A stretch of 64,000 bases of DNA from positions 1 through 64,000 of the forward strand of contig DEAA01000046.1 of the NCBI GenBank assembly GCA_002346545.1, written 5' to 3'. The stretch comes from Acidobacteria bacterium UBA2994. Lineage in GTDB: Bacteria > Acidobacteriota > Vicinamibacteria > Vicinamibacterales > UBA8438. The notes under the pieces were generated by a model. It was not told the origin of the DNA. It did no database searches and was given only the letters and a program-made list of their open reading frames with translations. The translations under genes and the position numbers were made by a program. Shown here in pieces: positions 17,560 to 25,977 of the stretch. Positions within the stretch are counted from its first letter, which is position 1. Every line of letters starts with the position of its first letter.

Positions 17560-18876
17560 CTAACGCCAAATCATCAGGCGTTCGATCCATTCAACCCTGG
17601 TGAGGTCGTTATAGATGACGGTGACCATCAACGTCATCAGGACGACGAAACCGGCGAAGAGCATCCGCTCCTTCAGCTTGACGCTGAAGTCACGACGAGA
17701 CACCCCTTCGAGCGCCATGATCGCTATGTGGCCGCCATCGAGGATCGGGATGGGTAGCAGGTTCAGGATACCAAGATTGAGACTGATCATCGCCATCAGC
17801 GTGAACAACGGGACGAAGCCGAGTTCGGCGGCACTCCCAGACAGCTGGGCAATGCCTACCGGTCCGACAAGCTGTGACGTCGGGGTCTCTGCCGTGAGCA
17901 ACCCCCCGAGCGTCTGGAAAATGAGCCCGGACCACTCGTAGTTCCGCTCGAGACTCATCGTGAACGCTTCGAGCGGTCCCGGGTCGATCGTGCGGCTCTC
18001 TTGGCTTAGGCTGACCCCGATCATCCCGACGCCGTCCACCTCGGTAGGAGTCACCGCGACGTCCACCCGAGCATCGCCCCGACGAAGCTGAAGTGTCAGG
18101 GTCTGGCCGGCGCGTTCATTGATCCTCTTGACCAGTTGTTGCTGGGGCAGTTCCCGCCCGTCGATCGCCTCGATAACGTCGCCAACCTGGATGCCAGCGT
18201 CGCGAGCCGCGGTGGTCGACGGCAGGAACCCACTGACCTGCGGCGAGATATACGGTGCTACGCCCAGATCGCCAGCCTGCAGGCTACCGCGCCCTACGGG
18301 GGTAAGCTGATAGCTCTGCACACCCTGAGCGCGCCGGACCACGACCTCGACCTCGCGGTCGGCCCAGGGGGCAACCGCGATCATGTACGCCTCCCACGTG
18401 TCGACCTCTCGGCCCGCGACACTCAGGATGCGGTCACCCACCGAAATACCGGCGACGTCGGCCGGCGAACCCTCCAATACGAACCCAACCCGGGGCGGCT
18501 GCTCCTCGAACAACGGCACCTGCGCCCCTTGGTAGAGCACGCCGGTCATCACCACCACCGCCAGGATCACGTTCATGGCAGGGCCGGCGATCAGGATCTG
18601 AAACCGCTGCCACTTCGTCTTAGAGAGGAACTCGTCCGGTTTACCCTCCCGCTGGTCCTCCACGGTCTCGCCGGCCATCTTCACGTAGCCGCCCAAAGGG
18701 ATGACGCTGATGCAATACTCCGTATCCCCGCGTTTCGTCTGGAGCAGCTTTGGGCCGAAGCCTAGTGAAAACGTCAGACAACGGACTCCGTGCATCCGCG
18801 CCACGACGAAGTGACCGAGCTCATGGACAAACACGAGCACGCCAAGAACGAATAGAAACGACAGCAAACTCGACAC
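17560..18876 (-). CDS. rseP: RIP site-2 metalloprotease (RseP family)
   Basis: A 438-aa inner membrane zinc protease. The first membrane helix holds HELGH (residues 18-22), and the last part holds the second catalytic element NLLPIPILDGGH. Two PDZ domains lie between them (around residues 115-185 and 200-280). RseP cleaves transmembrane anti-sigma factors and clears signal-peptide remnants. It is the last gene of an uppS-cdsA-dxr-rseP series, an order common in bacteria, 47 bp downstream of dxr. Confidence 0.95.
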   Translation of the reverse strand: MSSLLSFLFVLGVLVFVHELGHFVVARMHGVRCLTFSLGFGPKLLQTKRGDTEYCISVIPLGGYVKMAGETVEDQREGKPDEFLSKTKWQRFQILIAGPAMNVILAVVVMTGVLYQGAQVPLFEEQPPRVGFVLEGSPADVAGISVGDRILSVAGREVDTWEAYMIAVAPWADREVEVVVRRAQGVQSYQLTPVGRGSLQAGDLGVAPYISPQVSGFLPSTTAARDAGIQVGDVIEAIDGRELPQQQLVKRINERAGQTLTLQLRRGDARVDVAVTPTEVDGVGMIGVSLSQESRTIDPGPLEAFTMSLERNYEWSGLIFQTLGGLLTAETPTSQLVGPVGIAQLSGSAAELGFVPLFTLMAMISLNLGILNLLPIPILDGGHIAIMALEGVSRRDFSVKLKERMLFAGFVVLMTLMVTVIYNDLTRVEWIERLMIWR

Positions 18877-18923
18877 TCTGGATCCTCGCGCCCGAACGAG
18901 CGGCTCATCCCCCGTTCAGGGGC

Positions 18924-20105
18924 CTAGGTCGATTGTACCTCGGCGGCGAGGGTAGCGGAGAGTTCCCGGGCCCGCTGGTCGACGGATCGGAGCTCGTCCA
19001 GAGACTCCACCGACAGCTGCGCCCGTTCCGCGTCGTCGACCACCGCCGCAATCACATCTGGAATCGCGCCGAACGGCAATCGCCCAGCGAGGAACACCTC
19101 GACCGCAACCTCATTGGCGGCGTTGAGCGCCACCGGTAGTGCCGGCCCCCCGGCCAGAGCCCGGTAGGCCAGGGCCAGGCAGGGAAATCGCGTGGTATCG
19201 GGCTGGGCAAACTCGAGCGTCCCGCAGGCGGCCAGGTCAAGGGGCGGCAGACCAGTGTGCCACCGGTCCGGGTACGAGAAGGCGTACTGAATCGGCAGAC
19301 GCATGTCGGTCACGCCCAGCTGAGCCAGCAACGACCCGTCCTGAAACTCAACTAGCGAGTGCACGACCGACTGCGGATGCACGACGACGCCGATCCGGTC
19401 TCCAGGCACATCGAAAAGCCAGCGGGCCTCGATCACCTCGAGCCCCTTGTTCATCAAGGTTGCGGAGTCGACGGTGATCTTCCGGCCCATCTGCCATGTG
19501 GGATGCGCCAGCGCATCGGTCGGCGTAACTGAGGCGAGCCGTGCAGCTGGCCACTCCCGGAATGGTCCACCAGACGCGGTGAGCACCAGCCTGCGAACAT
19601 CGGACCGCGGCCTCCCGTCTAGGCATTGGTGAATGGCATTGTGTTCGCTGTCGACCGGCAGTACGGCCACTCCCCGGCGACGCGCCGCGTCCATCACGAG
19701 ACCACCAGCCATTACCAGAACTTCCTTATTGGCCAGCGCGATGGTCTTCCCGGCGTCGATAGCGGCGAAGACGGCCTCCAGCGCGGTGGTGCCCGTGGTC
19801 GCGCAGAGCACCAGCTCGACGTCTGGATGGGTCGCGACTGCGCACAGCCCCGCTGGGCCTGCCTCAGCCACCGCGACCCGATCACGAGCGCTGGCCGTCA
19901 GACCCGCATGTACCTGGTCGAGACCGGCTTTGGACGCTAGAGCTACGGCGCGCGGCCGATATCGCTCGACCTGCGACGTGAATCGTTCGATGTTCGCGCC
20001 GGCCGCCAACCCAACGATCTCGACACGGTCCGGATGTGTCTCCGCGACAGACAGAGCGCTGCAGCCGATCGAGCCGGTCGAGCCAAGGATGGCTATCCGC
20101 TTCAT
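18924..20105 (-). CDS. dxr: 1-Deoxy-D-xylulose 5-phosphate reductoisomerase
   Basis: A 393-aa NADPH-dependent enzyme of the MEP pathway. It starts MKRIAILGSTGSIG (NADP-binding loop) and shows ALANKEVLVMAG, PVDSEHNAI and LTASGGPFR, the metal- and substrate-binding segments. The frame continues upstream to 20129, but that start would lie inside cdsA and in front of the Rossmann loop, so ATG 20105 is chosen. Together with ispG at 13769 it supplies two MEP steps in the window. Confidence 0.96.
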   Translation of the reverse strand: MKRIAILGSTGSIGCSALSVAETHPDRVEIVGLAAGANIERFTSQVERYRPRAVALASKAGLDQVHAGLTASARDRVAVAEAGPAGLCAVATHPDVELVLCATTGTTALEAVFAAIDAGKTIALANKEVLVMAGGLVMDAARRRGVAVLPVDSEHNAIHQCLDGRPRSDVRRLVLTASGGPFREWPAARLASVTPTDALAHPTWQMGRKITVDSATLMNKGLEVIEARWLFDVPGDRIGVVVHPQSVVHSLVEFQDGSLLAQLGVTDMRLPIQYAFSYPDRWHTGLPPLDLAACGTLEFAQPDTTRFPCLALAYRALAGGPALPVALNAANEVAVEVFLAGRLPFGAIPDVIAAVVDDAERAQLSVESLDELRSVDQRARELSATLAAEVQST

Positions 20106-20121
20106 CACGAGGTCCGGATCT

Positions 20122-20898
20122 TCATGCAAACATCAGCCACAGATAGAACCCCGGCGCCGCGAAGAGCAGGCTGTCGATCCGGTCAAGCACTCCCCCATGG
20201 CCAGGAATCAGCCCGGAGCTGTCCTTCAAACCTGCGCCACGCTTCAACTGGGACTCGAACAGATCGCCCGCAATCCCCAGCGCGACCAGCATCACTCCCA
20301 CCGACGCCGACGTCATCGTCTCGACCCCGGAGACAACCATTGGCCCCACCCAGCCCATGAACAGGGCGCCGGCCGCCAACCCGAACCACGCACCCTCTAG
20401 CGTCTTGCCGGGGCTTATGGCTGGCGCCAACTGGAATCGCCCGAGCCATCGTCCGCCATAGTACTGCGCGGTATCGCTGACCATGATGGTGGCCAGCAGG
20501 AGCAATACCACGCCGGATCCCTCAGTTATTCTGAGCTGCACCAGGATCCCGATGGGCACACCGAGATAGATGAGCGGCAAGAGGGACGCCGCAACATCGA
20601 GCAACAGCTCACGGCCGCGTCTGGCCGTGGCCAGGCTCACGATGCTAAGCACCAGCGTGGTTGCCGCGAGGCCGACCAGCGTCACGTCGTACGCCACGGC
20701 GGCGGCCGCAACCGCAACCGCCACCACGACCAGCGGTCCGGGGACGACGGCCCCAAAAGCGCGGGTCAGACCGAGATACTCGATACCGGCACCTACCAGG
20801 GCCAACGCGGCGAGCACAAGGGTGGCGATGGGGGGGAAAAACCAGATAGTGCCGAGGACGATTGGGAGGAGCGCAAGCGCGCTAAGGACACGGGTCAC
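20122..20898 (-). CDS. cdsA: Phosphatidate cytidylyltransferase
   Basis: A 258-aa polytopic membrane protein. The C-terminal half carries the CDP-diglyceride synthase signature: SDTAQYYGGRWLGR, then SPGKTLEGAWFG, and finally KRGAGLKDSSGLIPGHGGVLDRIDS. It makes CDP-diacylglycerol from phosphatidate and CTP. It sits 15 bp after uppS and 16 bp before dxr, all leftward. Confidence 0.95.
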   Translation of the reverse strand: MTRVLSALALLPIVLGTIWFFPPIATLVLAALALVGAGIEYLGLTRAFGAVVPGPLVVVAVAVAAAAVAYDVTLVGLAATTLVLSIVSLATARRGRELLLDVAASLLPLIYLGVPIGILVQLRITEGSGVVLLLLATIMVSDTAQYYGGRWLGRFQLAPAISPGKTLEGAWFGLAAGALFMGWVGPMVVSGVETMTSASVGVMLVALGIAGDLFESQLKRGAGLKDSSGLIPGHGGVLDRIDSLLFAAPGFYLWLMFA

Positions 20899-20913
20899 GG
20901 AACGTTAGGGCCC

Positions 20914-21696
20914 TCAGCCCACGACAACGGGACGGGTAATCCCGCCGTAGCGTCGCTCTCGCTTCTGGTAGTCCAGGATTGCCTGAAGCAGATGGCGAGC
21001 CCGAAAGTCTGGCCATAACATCTCGGTCACCCAAATCTCCGCGTACGCGATCTGCCAGAGCAGAAAGTTACTGACCCGCATCTCCCCACTCGTACGGATC
21101 AGTAAGTCGGGATCAGGCTGTCCGGCGGTGTAGAGCAGGTCACCGAACCGCTGCTCGTCCAGCTCTGACGGGTCGAGCCCCTGGCGCATAGCTCGACGCG
21201 TTGCCTCCACGATCTCGGCCCGGCCTCCGTAGTTGAGCGCAATGTTGAACAGCATGCCGCCATTGGCCCGCGTTCGCTCCTGCCCTTCATCCAGCTCCCG
21301 CTGGACATCGACCGGCAGATCCTCAGGCCGACCGATAACCTGGAGTCGAATGTCGTTCGCCTGCAGGTTCTCAAGCTCAAGACGAAGGTACCGCTTCAAA
21401 AGACCCATGAGTACCGCTACTTCGGCCCGCGGCCGCTTCCAGTTTTCGACCGAGAACGCGTAGAGCGTAAGCACGTCCAACCCGAGACGGGCGGAGGTTT
21501 CCACAACGTCACGCACCGCGTCGATCCCGGCCCGATGCCCCTCGACCCTGGGCAAATGGCGCTGAGCCGCCCAACGTCCGTTACCGTCCATGATCACGGC
21601 GACGTGAGCCGGCAGCCGGTCGAAGTCGACTTCACCGGCAAGTGCCTGTTCAGGGGAACCAGCAGGAGCCCAGGCCAGCAGATCTTGGAGACTCAT
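20914..21696 (-). CDS. uppS: Undecaprenyl (isoprenyl) diphosphate synthase
   Basis: A 260-aa cis-prenyltransferase. The signature HVAVIMDGNGRWAAQRHLPRVEGH contains the catalytic Asp, followed by LTLYAFSVENWKRP, and C-terminally DLLIRTSGEMRVSNFLLWQIAYAE. It makes the C55 lipid carrier precursor for cell-wall assembly. The N-terminal 25 residues are extra relative to many homologues. A 7-bp inverted repeat CGCTAAC / GTTAGCG (21722-21752) lies in the 62-bp gap after truA. Confidence 0.96.
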   Translation of the reverse strand: MSLQDLLAWAPAGSPEQALAGEVDFDRLPAHVAVIMDGNGRWAAQRHLPRVEGHRAGIDAVRDVVETSARLGLDVLTLYAFSVENWKRPRAEVAVLMGLLKRYLRLELENLQANDIRLQVIGRPEDLPVDVQRELDEGQERTRANGGMLFNIALNYGGRAEIVEATRRAMRQGLDPSELDEQRFGDLLYTAGQPDPDLLIRTSGEMRVSNFLLWQIAYAEIWVTEMLWPDFRARHLLQAILDYQKRERRYGGITRPVVVG

Positions 21697-21758
21697 GGGA
21701 CGAACACTCGTCGCGTATGGACGCTAACTCTTGATGATACGAGCTGTTAGCGACCCGT

Positions 21759-22553
21759 TCAAGGACCCGACCCATACTCGACACGCACCAGAAACAGGCC
21801 ATGTGCCGGAGCCGTTCGACCTGCAGCTTCCCGCTCGCGCCGCTCGAGGGCGCGCGGGATCGCGTCGGGCGACAGCCGACCGGTCCCGATGTCAACCAGC
21901 GTACCGATAATGATGCGGACCATGTGCCGGAGGAACCCAGATCCGTGCAGGTCAATCGTGGTTACCTCCGCGGATGGATGGCTCGCCAGCGCGCCCGGCG
22001 CACCGCGACCTACCGTAATCGCACGTAGTTCGCGCACTGTGGTCTGGACGTCGCTGCCCACCGCTTGGAACGCTGCGAAGTCATGGGTCCCGATCAATGG
22101 CTGCGCCATCGCCTCGAGTCGCGCATCGTCGAATTGGGCCGGAATAAACCAGGCGTAGCGGCGTTCGAAGGGACTCACGGTCTGGCCATGCAGCAGGCGG
22201 TAACGGTAGCGCTTGGCGGTGGCATCGAACCTGGCATGGAAGGCGTCTGGCACCTCGGACAAGGCGAGCACCCGCACATCTAGTGGGAGTGTCGCATTGA
22301 GCGCGCGGGCAAGCGCGTCGGCGTTGATACTTGTCAGCATCTTCACGCTTGCGACCTGCCCCAGTGCATGGACCCCGGCGTCGGTCCGGCCCGCTCCCAC
22401 CAGCGTCACCGGCATGCCGCCCGCCAACGGCTCCAATGCGGACTCGATGGTGGCTTGCACCGACGGGCCATTCTGCTGACGTTGCCACCCCACGTAGGCC
22501 GCGCCATCGTAGGCCAGCGTGAGCTTGAAGGTGCGCGTCGACGGACCGGACAC
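21759..22553 (-). CDS. truA: tRNA pseudouridine(38-40) synthase
   Basis: A 264-aa enzyme with the catalytic motif GAGRTDAGVHALGQ, the N-terminal KLTLAYDGAAYVGWQRQ, and the C-terminal segment GSGFLRHMVRIIIGTL. It isomerises uridines 38-40 in the anticodon stem-loop of tRNAs. It lies 18 bp after pyrE on the same strand, so the two are probably co-transcribed. Confidence 0.95.
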   Translation of the reverse strand: MSGPSTRTFKLTLAYDGAAYVGWQRQQNGPSVQATIESALEPLAGGMPVTLVGAGRTDAGVHALGQVASVKMLTSINADALARALNATLPLDVRVLALSEVPDAFHARFDATAKRYRYRLLHGQTVSPFERRYAWFIPAQFDDARLEAMAQPLIGTHDFAAFQAVGSDVQTTVRELRAITVGRGAPGALASHPSAEVTTIDLHGSGFLRHMVRIIIGTLVDIGTGRLSPDAIPRALERREREAAGRTAPAHGLFLVRVEYGSGP

Positions 22554-22571
22554 GCGCGCGGCTCCCAGGCT

Positions 22572-23147
22572 TCAGTGCCCGGGCCGCGAACCGGGCTTTA
22601 AGACCGGCTCGCCGCGGGCACAGCGAGGACACTCCGAAGGTTCGTAGGCGGAAAGCGGGATCTGCACCAGCGCATCGAACGGCACAGAAAAGCTGACCGG
22701 CTCCTCTCCGCGATCGATGATGGACGCCGCGCCCACGACCTCTCCCCCTGCCGCCGTCGCCACCTCGATGGTCTCGCGCGTGGAACCGCCCGTGGTCACG
22801 ACGTCCTCCACCACGAGTACGCGTGCATCGGGCTCAATCCGGAAGCCCCGACGCAGCTGGAGATCACCGTCTCTTCGCTCGGCGAACATGGCCGGCACGC
22901 CGAGCGCGCGGGCTACTTCGTACCCGATGATGACGCCACCGAGCGCCGGGGACAGCACGACCTCCGGCTGCAGCCGCTCGGCCTGTTCGGCGAGCGTCCG
23001 GCCCAAAGCCGATGCATGCTCCGGATAACGCAGCACCTGAGCACACTGCAAATAGCCCGCGCTATGCAATCCGGAGGACAGCTGGAAGTGTCCCTCGAGT
23101 AGCCCCTCGCAGCGACGGAAGAGGTCGAGAACGGTCGTGGAGTCCAT
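22572..23147 (-). CDS. pyrE: Orotate phosphoribosyltransferase
   Basis: A 191-aa enzyme making OMP from orotate and PRPP. The PRPP-binding motif VLVVEDVVTTGGST is present, along with the N-terminal LEGHFQLSSGLHSAGYLQ. The C-terminus carries a short CPRCARG pair of cysteines, found in some pyrE homologues. A much longer frame opens at 23462, but its first 105 codons lie antisense to the neighbouring glycosyltransferase gene and show no family similarity. ATG 23147 gives the normal length. Confidence 0.95.
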   Translation of the reverse strand: MDSTTVLDLFRRCEGLLEGHFQLSSGLHSAGYLQCAQVLRYPEHASALGRTLAEQAERLQPEVVLSPALGGVIIGYEVARALGVPAMFAERRDGDLQLRRGFRIEPDARVLVVEDVVTTGGSTRETIEVATAAGGEVVGAASIIDRGEEPVSFSVPFDALVQIPLSAYEPSECPRCARGEPVLKPGSRPGH

Positions 23148-23194
23148 AGCGAGGCTTGGCGTCTGCTCGGCGCGACCGCCGATCAGTGCAAGAG

Positions 23195-23223
23195 AGTATA
23201 CCCTCGGACGGCTACCCCGAGGG
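23195..23223 (-). promoter_or_regulatory. Candidate pyrE promoter with overlapping inverted repeat
   Basis: On the minus strand TATACT (23195-23200) can serve as a -10 box about 50 nt before the pyrE ATG. Directly upstream, in the spacer region, is CCCTCGG (23201-23207) with CCGAGGG (23217-23223), a 7-bp inverted repeat with a 9-nt centre. No good -35 box is seen. The position fits an operator or activator site. It lies in the 96-bp divergent gap shared with the glycosyltransferase gene. Confidence 0.4.
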
Positions 23224-23243
23224 AAAGCGGGTACACTCGCGGC

Positions 23244-24005
23244 GTGCCCAAGTTGTCGGTGACGATCATCACCTTGAACGAAGCTCGAAACATCGAGGCG
23301 GCGCTCGAGTCGGTCTCCTGGGCCGACGAGGTAATCGTGGTGGACTCGGGCAGCCGCGACGACACCGTCGGCATCGCGACCCGATTCGGAGCTCGGGTCA
23401 GCCAGCGAGACTGGCCGGGCTACGGAGCGCAGAAGGACCACGCGGCCAGCCTCGCCACTCACGAGTGGGTGCTCTCGCTCGACGCCGACGAGCGGGTCAC
23501 GCCGGAGCTAGCGGCCGAGATCCAGGAGGTACTCGGACATGACCCTCCCTGCCGCGGCTACCGCATGCCCCGCACCACCCGCTACCTGGGCCAGTGGCTG
23601 CGGACCACAGACTTCTATCCGGACCATCAGCTCAGACTCTACGACCGTCGGACCGGCTGCTGGAGTCGCGCCTCAGTCCACGAATCTGTGCAGGTCGACG
23701 GGGCGGTCGGGACACTCCGACACGATCTTCGCCATCATCCCTACAACGATCTGGCCGCGCACCTCCGCACCATCAACCACTACACCACGCTAGCCGCCGC
23801 CGAGCAGTTCGCACGCGGGCGGCGGGCTGGCGTTCTCGACCTCCTCGTCCGCCCCCCCTTGGCGTTCGCACGGAACTACCTGCTGCGCCTTGGATGTCTC
23901 CAGGGCGTAACCGGCCTGGTCGTCTCGATAATGAACGCCCATTACGTCTTTCTCAAGCAGGTCAAGCTGCGAGAGCTTGGGCTGCGAGCTGGACGTGAGG
24001 GCTGA
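23244..24005 (+). CDS. Family 2 glycosyltransferase (WaaE/KdtX-like)
   Basis: A 253-aa GT-A fold enzyme. The N-terminus LSVTIITLNEARNIEAAL leads to VVDSGSRDDT and the DxD-like SLDADERV. The middle part (TRYLGQWLRTTDFYPDHQLRLYDR) is typical of WaaE/KdtX-like transferases that act on lipopolysaccharide inner core. The start is GTG 23244. It is followed 9 bp later by a family 4 transferase, so the pair probably works on the same cell-surface glycan. The acceptor is not determinable. Confidence 0.88.
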   Translation: MPKLSVTIITLNEARNIEAALESVSWADEVIVVDSGSRDDTVGIATRFGARVSQRDWPGYGAQKDHAASLATHEWVLSLDADERVTPELAAEIQEVLGHDPPCRGYRMPRTTRYLGQWLRTTDFYPDHQLRLYDRRTGCWSRASVHESVQVDGAVGTLRHDLRHHPYNDLAAHLRTINHYTTLAAAEQFARGRRAGVLDLLVRPPLAFARNYLLRLGCLQGVTGLVVSIMNAHYVFLKQVKLRELGLRAGREG

Positions 24006-24014
24006 TTAGGCGAG

Positions 24015-25145
24015 ATGTTTTCCCTCCATGTCGATACGGCGCGGACGTGGCGCGGCGGCCAGAATCAGGTACTGCTCACCGTGCTCGGCCTGCGATCACG
24101 CGGACATCGCGCTGCGCTGGTCGCGCACCCCGACGGGGAACTGCAGCGCCGGGCCGCGGAGGGGCCAGACCTGATCCCGATTGCCAACACCGGAGAGATG
24201 GACTTCGTGGCTGCGTGGCGTCTCTCGCGCTTGCTGCGCGCGATGCGACCAGATGTCGTGCACGCGCATGACGCCCACGCCGTCGCAATGGTTGCCCTGG
24301 CTCGCTCACTGGGTCCGCTCTATCCACCCCCGCGCTTCGTGGTCTCACGACGCGTTGATTTCCACATTCGCGACAACACCTTCTCCCGCTGGAAGTACAG
24401 CAAAGTCGATCTCTTTTTGTGCGCGTCGAACGCCATCAGGAAGATGCTGATCGGCGACGGCGTACCAGCCGAGCGGACGACCACCGTCCACGACGGGTGC
24501 GACCTCGAACGGGTCTCCACCGCGCCGCCGCTGGACGTCCACCAGGAGTTATCGCTGCCACGGGGCACCCCGGTGGTCGGGAATATCGCTGCTCTCGTAC
24601 CTCACAAGGGACATCGCTATCTGGTGAGCGCTGCGGCCGCCGTGGTACGCGATGTACCAGATGTCCGGTTCGTGATCATCGGCGAAGGCGAGCTTAAATC
24701 GTCACTCCGCCGCCAGATCAAGGAGCATCACCTCGAGAAGCACGTGTTGCTGACCGGTTTTCGAGCAGACGCGTTGTCGCTGCAGAAAAGCTTCGACCTG
24801 TTCGCCATGAGCTCGGTAACCGAGGGAATGGGCTCGGTGTTGCTCGACGCAATGGAGCTCACTCAGCCGATCGTCGCCACCGCGGCTGGGGGCATTCCCG
24901 AGGTCGTGGTCGACGGCGAAACCGGCGTGCTCGTTCCTCCACGGGACGCGACGGCCCTCGCCGCCGCCATCGTCAGGCTGCTGCGTGACCCGGAGCGGCA
25001 GGCCCGACTAGGCGCGGCCGCGCGACAGCGGGTCCGTGCCTCGTTCAGCGTCGAGCGAATGGTCCAGCGGATACTCGATGCCTACGACCGCCTGGCCGAC
25101 AGACCCCGCGGAGCGGACACTGCTCATCCCGCTGAGGCCGGCTGA
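24015..25145 (+). CDS. Family 4 glycosyltransferase (GT-B)
   Basis: A 376-aa GT-B protein. The N-terminal domain begins LHVDTARTWRGGQNQV and contains DVVHAHDAHA. The C-terminal domain has IGEGELKSSL and the donor-binding E-x7-E in SSVTEGMGSVLLDAME, then AAGGIPEVV. It probably adds a sugar to a surface glycan together with the gene just upstream. Its last 101 bp overlap, on the opposite strand, the 3' end of the DUF2400 gene. Confidence 0.9.
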   Translation: MFSLHVDTARTWRGGQNQVLLTVLGLRSRGHRAALVAHPDGELQRRAAEGPDLIPIANTGEMDFVAAWRLSRLLRAMRPDVVHAHDAHAVAMVALARSLGPLYPPPRFVVSRRVDFHIRDNTFSRWKYSKVDLFLCASNAIRKMLIGDGVPAERTTTVHDGCDLERVSTAPPLDVHQELSLPRGTPVVGNIAALVPHKGHRYLVSAAAAVVRDVPDVRFVIIGEGELKSSLRRQIKEHHLEKHVLLTGFRADALSLQKSFDLFAMSSVTEGMGSVLLDAMELTQPIVATAAGGIPEVVVDGETGVLVPPRDATALAAAIVRLLRDPERQARLGAAARQRVRASFSVERMVQRILDAYDRLADRPRGADTAHPAEAG

Positions 25146-25977
25146 ACCCGCAGGCGTCCATCATCCCAAGGTGACACATCGAGAAGTCGTAGCGCACCGG
25201 ATCCCTTGGATCGATGCGACGCAGCGACGCGGTGATCTCACGCGCCATCCTCCACCCTGGGCTCTTGTAGCGGGTCAGGCGGAGGCAACGTCCCACCCTG
25301 ATGATGTGCGTGTCGAGCGGCACGATGAGCTGTGACGGCGAAACTCCCTGCCAGAGCCCGAGGTCAACGGCATCCCGGCGCACCATCCAACGCAAGAAGA
25401 GATTCAGACGCTTGCAGGCACTGCCGCGGCTCGGCTCGGGAAAGAAGTAATCCACCCCACGCCGCCCTCCGACCCGCCGGCCATAGACGGCTTCCAGGTC
25501 GTACCCGCGAGCTCGCCGAGAGAAGCGATCGAGCGCGGACCCGACATCGGGGTCGTCCGGCGCGAGACCCTCAAGGAAGCATGCCTCCAGTGATCCCGCC
25601 TCTGACAACATCTGGCGCATGATCCACAGCAACGCCACGAGATCGTCATGTCGAATCCACCGGTGCCCGAGCTCCCGCATCCTGCCACGATGACGGTCGG
25701 GGTCGAATCGACGCACGAACGCCGCCGGATGCCTTCCCATTACTTCGAGCAGAGCGTCGGTCGTGGCCAAGACGCTCGCCACTCGGCCGAACGCCAGCCC
25801 AGCCGCACAGAACGCCACGACCTCCTGGTCATCCGGGCGACGGTAGCGTCGAACCACCTGGATAGGGTCGGTCGTCGAATCGGCGTCGTTGAACGCCTCG
25901 TAGAGGCGATCAAGCGAGGTCTTCAGCGTCGCTAGTTTCGCCGCGGAGGCCTGCGCGGTAGGACGCGCCTTGGTCAT
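25045..25977 (-). CDS. TIGR02757/DUF2400 family protein
   Basis: A 310-aa protein recognised by the RRYRRPDDQEVVAFCAAGLAFGRV start, the central SPSQLIVPLDTHIIRVGR, and the C-terminal DPVRYDFSMCHLGM. The end has closely spaced cysteines (DEQCPLRGVC) that could bind a metal or an Fe-S cluster. Function is not established for the family. The ATG overlaps the pyrC stop (ATGA, 25974-25977), so it is translated as part of the pyrR-pyrB-pyrC operon. The final 33 codons are antisense to a glycosyltransferase gene, making an extended C-terminus. Confidence 0.85.
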   Translation of the reverse strand: MTKARPTAQASAAKLATLKTSLDRLYEAFNDADSTTDPIQVVRRYRRPDDQEVVAFCAAGLAFGRVASVLATTDALLEVMGRHPAAFVRRFDPDRHRGRMRELGHRWIRHDDLVALLWIMRQMLSEAGSLEACFLEGLAPDDPDVGSALDRFSRRARGYDLEAVYGRRVGGRRGVDYFFPEPSRGSACKRLNLFLRWMVRRDAVDLGLWQGVSPSQLIVPLDTHIIRVGRCLRLTRYKSPGWRMAREITASLRRIDPRDPVRYDFSMCHLGMMDACGFSRPQRDEQCPLRGVCRPGGRRHRVSAGPFARR

